From Polaromonas glacialis (GTDB taxonomy: Bacteria; Pseudomonadota; Gammaproteobacteria; Burkholderiales; Burkholderiaceae_C): a DNA stretch of 64,000 nucleotides. Below are positions 58,498 through 64,000 of this stretch, piece by piece. The first letter of the stretch is position 1. Each line of letters opens with the position of its first letter. The notes beneath the pieces were generated by a model, which was not told the DNA's origin, searched no databases, and was given only the letters and a program-made list of their open reading frames with translations. The position numbers were made by a program, and so were the translations under genes. The stretch lies in NCBI RefSeq assembly GCF_000709345.1, contig NZ_KL448323.1, forward strand, positions 1,981,830-2,045,829, in the 5' to 3' direction.

Positions 58498-59565
58498 TCA
58501 GGGAATCAGGCTAAGGGCATGCATGTAGGCCGGATGCACCATGAGTTCATCCCACTCCAGCGCCGGCATCTGCGGCAGCAGGGCCAGGCGGCGCAGTTCG
58601 CTGGCTTCCAGCGCTTCCCACCTCCCCTTGAGCAGCGCCTCGGCCATGCCATCGAGCAAGTCATCGACCGGCTTGCCGCCCTCCACCGACTGGTTGCACA
58701 GCAGCACCATGTCGCAGCCGGCGTTCAGCGCGGCCAGGGCGGCCTCGGTGTAGCTCACTTCCACGCCATCGATCAGCCGGGCGCCGGCCATGCTCAGGTC
58801 GTCGCTGAAAATCGCGCCGCCAAAGCCGAGCTGGCTGCGCAAAATGAAGTTCAGCCATTTGCTGGAAAAACCGGCCGGCCGGGCATCGACCTTGGGGTAG
58901 ATCACATGCGCCGGCATCACGCTCGACAGCGTGGTGTTGAGCCATTCGTAGGGCGCGGCGTCGTCCTTCAGGATGGCTTTGAGCGTGCGCGTGTCCACTG
59001 GAATATCGGTGTGCGAATCGGCCTTGACGAAGCCATGACCGGGAAAATGCTTGCCGCAGTTGGCCATGCCGCTTTGCAGCAGGCCGTGCATCAGGCTCTT
59101 GGCCAGCAGGCTGACGACGCGCGGGTCGCGGCCGAAGGCGCGGTCGCCGATGACGCCGCTTTCGCCGTAATCGAGGTCCAGCACCGGCGTAAAGCTGAAG
59201 TCCACGCCGCAGGCGCGCAACTCGGCGCCCAGCACGTAGCCGCAGGCCGTCGCAGAATTGGTGGCGGCCAGCTGGTCACGCATCCACTGCTCGCCCAGTG
59301 CGCGCATTGCCGGCAGGTGGGTCAGGCCGTCGGTGCAAAAGCGCTGCACCCGGCCGCCTTCATGATCGACGCAGATCAGCAGGTCGTCGCGAATGTCCTT
59401 GATCTCGGCGCACAGCTTGCCGAGCTGCTGGCGGTCTTTCCAGTTGCGGGCAAACAGGATGATGCCGCCGGTCAGCGGATGCCGGAGGCGGCGGCGGTCA
59501 GCCTTGGCCAGGCTGAGGCCGGCAATGTCGATGATGAGGGGGGCGTGCTGGGTCATGGGAATCAT
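58498..59565 (-). CDS. nagZ: Beta-N-acetylhexosaminidase
   Basis: The 355-residue GH3 enzyme trims GlcNAc from muropeptides during cell-wall recycling. It has the NagZ signature 'CGKHFPGHGFVKADSHTDIP' with the catalytic His/Asp loop, and the catalytic aspartate in IFSDDLSMAGARLIDG. Last gene of the DUF4845-rnc-era-recO-pdxJ-acpS-nagZ block, 55 bp after acpS, with a repeat in that gap. An ATG at 59556 is an alternative start. Confidence 0.96.
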   Translation of the reverse strand: MIPMTQHAPLIIDIAGLSLAKADRRRLRHPLTGGIILFARNWKDRQQLGKLCAEIKDIRDDLLICVDHEGGRVQRFCTDGLTHLPAMRALGEQWMRDQLAATNSATACGYVLGAELRACGVDFSFTPVLDLDYGESGVIGDRAFGRDPRVVSLLAKSLMHGLLQSGMANCGKHFPGHGFVKADSHTDIPVDTRTLKAILKDDAAPYEWLNTTLSSVMPAHVIYPKVDARPAGFSSKWLNFILRSQLGFGGAIFSDDLSMAGARLIDGVEVSYTEAALAALNAGCDMVLLCNQSVEGGKPVDDLLDGMAEALLKGRWEALEASELRRLALLPQMPALEWDELMVHPAYMHALSLIP

Positions 59566-59579
59566 TTCAGGGTCACTAT

Positions 59580-59635
59580 TAAATTCATAGCTGCTTGCGA
59601 AGTCGTGGCGTGCGCAATGGCTATTTTTTCTCTAC
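59580..59635. repeat. Dispersed palindromic repeat (family 1), overlapping the acpS end
   Basis: ATAGCTGCTTGCGAAGTCG and GGCGTGCGCAATGGCTATT; the TAG stop codon of acpS (59621-59623) lies inside its GCTAT end. Confidence 0.65.
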
Positions 59636-60013
59636 AACGCAAAAACTCGCGGCATAGTCGGTTTCGTCGGTCACGGTGATATGGGCCGTCAGCTCCCGCG
59701 CGTCAAACCAGTCCTTCAGCGCGGCATGCAGCACGATCTCGGGCTTGCCGCTGGGCGCCTTGGCGATTTCGCAATGCCGCCAGGTCATCGGCATGCGCAT
59801 TCCCAGGCCAATCGCCTTGCTGAAGGCCTCCTTGGCGGAAAAGCGGGTTGCCAGGTAGCTGACGCCCCGGTCGGGCCAGCGCGCGCTGCGCTCGGTCCAG
59901 GTTGCCAGTTCGCCGTCGCTGAGGATTCGCTGGGCGAAGCGCTCGCCATGGCGCGCCAGGCTGGCGCGGATGCGGCGGATGTCGCAGATGTCGGTGCCGA
60001 TGCCGTAGATCAT
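59621..60013 (-). CDS. acpS: Holo-[acyl-carrier-protein] synthase
   Basis: The 130-residue enzyme attaches 4'-phosphopantetheine to acyl carrier protein. It has [19 protein letters not shown] with the magnesium aspartate and '[17 protein letters not shown]', the family's KEA motif. It overlaps the pdxJ stop by one base (TGATG). The end CVVEKK-stop is shared with the family 1 repeat, so the repeat appears to set the C-terminus. Confidence 0.96.
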   Translation of the reverse strand: MIYGIGTDICDIRRIRASLARHGERFAQRILSDGELATWTERSARWPDRGVSYLATRFSAKEAFSKAIGLGMRMPMTWRHCEIAKAPSGKPEIVLHAALKDWFDARELTAHITVTDETDYAASFCVVEKK

Positions 60014-60846
60014 CAGGCAGCGGCGGCGGGCGCGAAGGCCTGGTCGACGCAGCGCAGGTAGTCTTTCACCGTGGCCTCGTAACCCAGTTCCAGCGCGTCG
60101 GCGATCAGCGCGTGGCCGATGGACACTTCGAGCACGCCGGGAACGGCGCGCAGGAATTCGGCCAGATTGTCACGGTTCAGGTCGTGTCCGGCATTCACTC
60201 CCAGATTGATAGCTGCCGCTGCCCGCGCAGTCTGCGCAAAGTGCTCCAAAGCCTTGTTTTTTTCCGGGCCGGACCAGGCCAGCGCGTAGCTTTCGGTGTA
60301 CAGCTCGACCCGGTCGGCGCCGATGCCCCTGGCGGCCGCCATGGCCTCGGGCACCGGGTCCATGAACAGGCTGACGCGGACGCCGCGCGCATGGGCGTAT
60401 TCGATGTGCGGCCGCAGGGTTTCGGCATCCTGCGGAAAACGCCAGCCATGGTCGCTGGTGAACTGGTCTTCGCTGTCGGGCACAAAGGTGCACTGGTGCA
60501 GCGGCAGGCCCCGGGCCGACAGGTCGCGAACGAAATGCATCAGGTTGTGCAGCGGATTGCCTTCGATGTTGAACTCGCAGTGCGGCCAGTCCTTCATCAG
60601 CGCGGCGATTTCATACACGTCGTCGGCGCGGATATGGCGCTCGTCAGGCCGGGGATGCACCGTGATGCCGTGCGCGCCGGCCTGCAGGCACAGCTCGGCG
60701 GCGCGCAGCACGCTTGGAATGTCCAGATGCCGGCTATTTCGAAGGAGCGCCACCTTGTTGACGTTGACCGACAGCGCCGTTTTCCGGGTGCCCGGCGGAT
60801 GGGGCGGGTGCGAACGATGATCGGAATGGTGGAATAAGGCAATCAT
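60013..60846 (-). CDS. pdxJ: Pyridoxine 5'-phosphate synthase
   Basis: The 277-residue barrel enzyme makes pyridoxine phosphate from 3-amino-2-oxopropyl phosphate and deoxyxylulose phosphate. It has '[20 protein letters not shown]' with key Arg and His, and '[20 protein letters not shown]'. An N-terminal tail of about 25 residues precedes [14 protein letters not shown] repeat-like segment inside (60201-60255) reads in frame as '[19 protein letters not shown]'. 35 bp after recO. Confidence 0.96.
   Translation of the reverse strand: MIALFHHSDHRSHPPHPPGTRKTALSVNVNKVALLRNSRHLDIPSVLRAAELCLQAGAHGITVHPRPDERHIRADDVYEIAALMKDWPHCEFNIEGNPLHNLMHFVRDLSARGLPLHQCTFVPDSEDQFTSDHGWRFPQDAETLRPHIEYAHARGVRVSLFMDPVPEAMAAARGIGADRVELYTESYALAWSGPEKNKALEHFAQTARAAAAINLGVNAGHDLNRDNLAEFLRAVPGVLEVSIGHALIADALELGYEATVKDYLRCVDQAFAPAAAA
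60201..60255. repeat. Family 1 repeat-like segment inside pdxJ
   Basis: GATAGCTGCCGCTGCCCGCG followed by CAGTCTGCGCAAAGTGCTCC shows an ATAGCTGC arm and a TGCGCAA arm. The pdxJ frame is unbroken. Confidence 0.5.
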
Positions 60847-60881
60847 GGCGAAATCCGTCGAAATTAATCGTAAATACAGCG

Positions 60882-61631
60882 TTAGAGGGCTTGCAGGTCC
60901 ATCATCATTTGCCGGGTTTTCAAAACCCTGACGCCGCAATGGTAGTGCAGCAAGGCGCGCAGCTGGATTTTCAGTTCATTGGCAGCCGGCACGCAGGCTA
61001 GAAGCGTGTCGGAAAACAGCGCCTTGTCGCCCAGCGACTGCTGCAGCGCCCGCCAGTGTTCGCCGCTCAAGCTGATGCGGTCATCGTCATTCGCCTGCCG
61101 CAGGCCGGCTTCGGCCACCAGCACATAGCGCTCCTGCGCGGCCAGGGGCGCCAGCGTCGCGGTTTCCACGTCCAGCAGGGGCAGCAGGCCAATGCCCTGC
61201 AGCAGGCGTAGCTCGAAGGCGCGCAGCGCCAGTTGCAGCGTGTCGGCATTCTGGCTGGCGAGCAGCTGGACCGTGGCGGCATAGGCATCAAACAGCAACG
61301 GATGCGGGTCGTCGCGGGCCAGCAGGCGCATCAGCAGTTCATTGAGGTAATAACCCGACAGCAGCGCATCGCCGCTGGGCATGACATGGCCGCCCTGCCA
61401 TTCGGCGCTCTTGAGGTTGCGGATTTCCGCATCGCCGCCAAACGCGACATGCAGGGGCTGGAGCGGCAGCAGGATGGGCCGGAAGCTGGAACTGGGTTTC
61501 TTGGCCCCGCGCGCCACAAGCGCCACCCGCCCATAGTGGCGGGTGAACACATCGAGGATCAGGCTGGATTCGCTCCAGTCGTAACGGTGCAGCACATAGG
61601 CGGGCTCGTTGCTGATGCGTTGGGTAGCCAC
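60882..61631 (-). CDS. recO: DNA repair protein RecO
   Basis: The 249-residue protein works with RecF and RecR to load RecA on gapped DNA. It has the OB-fold N-terminus '[20 protein letters not shown]' and '[20 protein letters not shown]'. The C-terminal helical domain ends near '[20 protein letters not shown]'; the four-cysteine zinc site of other RecO proteins is not visible, as in many proteobacterial members. It starts with GTG, 149 bp after era; that gap holds a family 2 repeat. Confidence 0.93.
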   Translation of the reverse strand: MATQRISNEPAYVLHRYDWSESSLILDVFTRHYGRVALVARGAKKPSSSFRPILLPLQPLHVAFGGDAEIRNLKSAEWQGGHVMPSGDALLSGYYLNELLMRLLARDDPHPLLFDAYAATVQLLASQNADTLQLALRAFELRLLQGIGLLPLLDVETATLAPLAAQERYVLVAEAGLRQANDDDRISLSGEHWRALQQSLGDKALFSDTLLACVPAANELKIQLRALLHYHCGVRVLKTRQMMMDLQAL

Positions 61632-61671
61632 GTGCCGCCTAGTTCAGGTCGGCACGAGGTGTAAAAAAGGC

Positions 61672-61785
61672 GTGATTCTGCGCATTCCCAAGCAGGGGCC
61701 GCGGAACCGGCTTTGCCGGGCCGCAGGCGCAGCGGCCCCCTCGGGGGGCAGCGCAGTACGCGAAGCGACAAGCGTGGGGGTCATT
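61672..61785. repeat. Dispersed GC-rich repeat (family 2), between era and recO
   Basis: GGGGCCGCGGAACCGGCTTT, GGGCCGCAGGCGCAGCGGCC, CCCTCGGGGGGCAGCGCAGT and GCGAAGCGACAAGCGTGG match, in inverse order and orientation, the unit at 47919-48112. Its end touches the era stop codon. Confidence 0.75.
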
Positions 61786-62857
61786 CATACCCAAAAGTTT
61801 TGACTCTGGCCTCATCGTCAGCCCAGCCGGAGCGGACCTTGACCCAGATCTCCAGGAACACCTTGCCGCCGGTCAGCGCTTCGAGTTCATGCCGCGCCTC
61901 GGTGCCGATGCGCTTGAGCTTTTCGCCCTTCTCGCCAATGATCATGCCCTTGTGACCGTCGCGCTCGACGACGATGGTCGCGGCAATCTTGCGCAGGTTG
62001 CCCTCTTCCTCGTACTGGTCGATGATGACGGTCGAGGTGTAGGGCAACTCGTCGCCGGTCAGGCGGAACAGCTTTTCGCGGATGATCTCGGCGGCCATGA
62101 AGCGGTCGCTGCGGTCGGTCAGTTCGTCGGCGCCGTACATCCACGGCTGCACCGGCAGGTATTTTTCGCAAATGCCGAACAGGCGCTCGACATCCTTGGC
62201 ATTGTTGGCCGACATCGGCACGAATTCGGCAAAGTTGTGGCGCTCCTGCATGGACCGCAGCCAGGGTGCGATTTCGGCGCGGCGGTGGATCAGGTCGAAC
62301 TTGTTGGCCAGCAGGATGGCCGGGGTTTTCTCGGGCAGCAGCGCCAGCACCTTGGCATCGGCCAGGTTGAACTGGCCGGCTTCCACCACGAAAACGATCA
62401 GGTCCACGTCATTGACGGCGCCGACCACCGTGCGGTTCAGCGACCGGTTCAGCGCATTGCCGTGCCGCGTCTGAAAACCCGGCGTATCGACAAACACAAA
62501 CTGCGTCGCGGCGCGCGTGCGCATGCCGGTGATGCGGTGGCGCGTGGTTTGCGCCTTGCGCGAGGTGATGCTGACCTTCTGGCCGACCAGCGCATTGAGC
62601 AGGGTGGACTTGCCCACGTTGGGCTTGCCGACGATGGCGATCAGGCCGCAGCGCTGCTCGCCCACGGGCGGAAGGCTGGAAGTGCTGTCGTCTGCTGCAG
62701 GCACAGCCGCACCACGGAAGGCCGTCGCCTGGGCGAGCATCGCGTCGATCGCGTCCTGGCTCTGCGCCGGCTCCAGCGACTCAGGGGATGAGCCTGTTTC
62801 CCCAGCCTGGGGCAAGGGGTTGACAGGTTGGCTGGGTTCTTTTTTTCCGGTACTCAT
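61781..62857 (-). CDS. era: GTPase Era, 16S rRNA-binding, with N-terminal extension
   Basis: The 358-residue protein has the G-domain ([35 protein letters not shown]) and a C-terminal KH domain that binds the 3' end of 16S rRNA ('[20 protein letters not shown]'). It is about 55 residues longer than usual because of a disordered N-terminus ([20 protein letters not shown] and on) before [11 protein letters not shown] chose ATG 62857; a longer open frame upstream has no support. Between rnc and recO, the usual position. Confidence 0.96.
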   Translation of the reverse strand: MSTGKKEPSQPVNPLPQAGETGSSPESLEPAQSQDAIDAMLAQATAFRGAAVPAADDSTSSLPPVGEQRCGLIAIVGKPNVGKSTLLNALVGQKVSITSRKAQTTRHRITGMRTRAATQFVFVDTPGFQTRHGNALNRSLNRTVVGAVNDVDLIVFVVEAGQFNLADAKVLALLPEKTPAILLANKFDLIHRRAEIAPWLRSMQERHNFAEFVPMSANNAKDVERLFGICEKYLPVQPWMYGADELTDRSDRFMAAEIIREKLFRLTGDELPYTSTVIIDQYEEEGNLRKIAATIVVERDGHKGMIIGEKGEKLKRIGTEARHELEALTGGKVFLEIWVKVRSGWADDEARVKTFGYE

Positions 62858-62912
62858 AATCAGTTCAATCGTGTTGGGTGGCAAGCCAGAGGCGGCATTG
62901 GCAAAAAGGCCG

Positions 62913-63614
62913 TCAGGCGGCCAGCGTCTTGACGTAAAGCAGCATGGCGGTGGCAGCGGCCTGTTCGCCGGCCCGGCGCGAATGGCCAATGCCGCGTTCG
63001 GCGCGGCCAAATTCGGTGATTTCGCATTCGACTTCAAAGGTCTGCTGGTGCGCCGCACCCATCGTGCCGACCACCTTGTAGGCGGGAAGTCGCATTTTGC
63101 GCCCCTGAAGCCACTCCTGCAATTCGGTTTTCGGGTCCTTGCCGATGGCTTTCATCTGCGGGTTCACCTCGACGTCCTTGAACAGGCGGCGCACCAGCTG
63201 GTCGGCCTTGTCATAGCCGGCATCCAGGTACACCGCGCCGATCACCGCTTCCAGCGCATCGGCCAGCATGGATGGGCGGTTCTTGCCGCCGGAACGGGCT
63301 TCGCCCTCGCCCAGCCGCAGCAGGTCGGGCAAGCCCAGCACCACGGCCAGCTGGTGCAGCGTGTCCTGCTTGACGAGGTTGGCGCGAACGCGCGACAGAT
63401 CGCCCTCGGGCAGATCGCTCAACTGCTCGTAGAGCAGTCCGGCCACGGCCAGGTTCAGGACGGAATCGCCCAAAAATTCGACACGTTCGTTGTGATCGGA
63501 AGAAAAGCTGCGGTGCGTCAGCGCCTGCGCAAGCAGCTTGGGATTGGCGAATTCATGCTGCAGGCGCTTTTGCAGGGCCTGCAGGGCAGGACTGGAGAGG
63601 GAAGCAGTGCGCAC
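62913..63614 (-). CDS. rnc: Ribonuclease III
   Basis: The 233-residue enzyme cuts double-stranded RNA, including rRNA precursors. Catalytic RNase III signature [15 protein letters not shown] and '[20 protein letters not shown]' (second acidic cluster) are followed by the double-stranded RNA-binding domain with '[20 protein letters not shown]'. Starts with GTG at 63614, one base after the DUF4845 stop. 55 bp separate it from era. Confidence 0.97.
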   Translation of the reverse strand: MRTASLSSPALQALQKRLQHEFANPKLLAQALTHRSFSSDHNERVEFLGDSVLNLAVAGLLYEQLSDLPEGDLSRVRANLVKQDTLHQLAVVLGLPDLLRLGEGEARSGGKNRPSMLADALEAVIGAVYLDAGYDKADQLVRRLFKDVEVNPQMKAIGKDPKTELQEWLQGRKMRLPAYKVVGTMGAAHQQTFEVECEITEFGRAERGIGHSRRAGEQAAATAMLLYVKTLAA

Positions 63615-63615
63615 T

Positions 63616-63957
63616 TTATTTGGATCGCCCGTTGTACTTCAGCAGCAGGTAGGCGGGTCCGGCCATGTGGATTTCACGCGTATAGGCAAAAGCCACCACC
63701 GTCTTGTCGCCCTCTTTCGTCACGTCCAGGTCCTTGCCGGAAATCGAATGAATGTCATCGATCTGCCCGGCCTTATCGAAGATCGCCCTGACTTCGGGCA
63801 CGGTGGTGCCGGCCGTGGCCTTGGTCGCGGCCTTGGTGATGGCCTGGAATTCGATCAGCGTTGGCAGCACCTGCGCGCCCAGTACAAAGGCGCAGGCCAC
63901 GACGACGCCGACAAAAAGGATACCGATGAAGGAAATACCACGTTGCTTGTGTTTCAT
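63616..63957 (-). CDS. DUF4845 small membrane protein
   Basis: The 113-residue protein starts MKHKQRGISFIGILFVGVVV, one membrane helix that is pilin-like at its N-terminus (RGISFIGIL), followed by a periplasmic domain 'SGKDLDVTKEGDKTVVAFAY'. It matches DUF4845, found between lepB and rnc in beta-proteobacteria. Function unknown. lepB should lie to the right of the window, read in the same direction; only its downstream gap is in view. Confidence 0.9.
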   Translation of the reverse strand: MKHKQRGISFIGILFVGVVVACAFVLGAQVLPTLIEFQAITKAATKATAGTTVPEVRAIFDKAGQIDDIHSISGKDLDVTKEGDKTVVAFAYTREIHMAGPAYLLLKYNGRSK

Positions 63958-64000
63958 TGATACAGGTCCCAGGGAAAATTCATGAAAAAAATTTCTGGCC

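Overview
The window looks like chromosomal DNA of a beta-proteobacterium of the family Comamonadaceae, most like Polaromonas or Rhodoferax. This rests on the GC-rich sequence, the gene orders (DUF3579-argD-argF; mdh-CitE-like-acnB beside gntR-sdhCDAB-sdhE-gltA; leuCDB-asd-fimV-truA-trpFBA-accD; DUF4845-rnc-era-recO-pdxJ-acpS-nagZ) and two families of short dispersed repeats that I recall from this family. It is mostly housekeeping DNA. I see no insertion sequence with a transposase, prophage, CRISPR array, rRNA or tRNA.

Layout. 1-5.9 kb: a periplasmic oxidation module with the end of a TonB receptor, a secreted ankyrin protein, a PQQ-dependent alcohol dehydrogenase carrying the DxD motif of lanthanide enzymes, a di-haem cytochrome c, a cytochrome b561 and a seven-bladed YVTN propeller. 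6-9.2 kb: rpsT, a DUF3579 gene, argD and argF. 9.3-11.8 kb: a Fur-controlled feoA-feoB-Cys-rich cluster for ferrous iron uptake. 11.9-15.7 kb: an SDR dehydrogenase and kynBUA, turning tryptophan into anthranilate. 15.7-19.3 kb: a decayed Crp/Fnr-type gene and a hybrid bacteriophytochrome kinase. 19.8-26.3 kb: an FAD monooxygenase, acnA, trhP and a PNPOx-fold protein.

26.4-38.2 kb is a TCA-cycle block: acnB, a Lys/Ala-rich exported protein, a CitE-like lyase and mdh on the minus strand, then divergently gntR, sdhCDAB, sdhE and gltA. 38.4-51.9 kb carries leucine (lysR, leuC, an entericidin-like lipoprotein, leuD, leuB), aspartate-family (asd), fimV, truA, tryptophan (trpFBA) and accD genes. 52-55.5 kb holds three small or poorly known genes and lysS. 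55.6-57.5 kb encodes the most unusual protein here, a predicted zinc metallopeptidase fused to three nearly identical 96-residue propeller-lectin units. The right end is a YgjP-like metallopeptidase and the minus-strand DUF4845-rnc-era-recO-pdxJ-acpS-nagZ operon.

Points worth a second look: the predicted lanthanide dehydrogenase locus; a 12-bp palindrome (TCTTATATAAGA) found next to the -10 box of two unlinked promoters, one of them that of the GntR gene; the peptidase-lectin fusion; and about sixteen copies of a short palindromic repeat, several inside essential genes without breaking the frame, one next to the leuB start and one providing the acpS stop codon.
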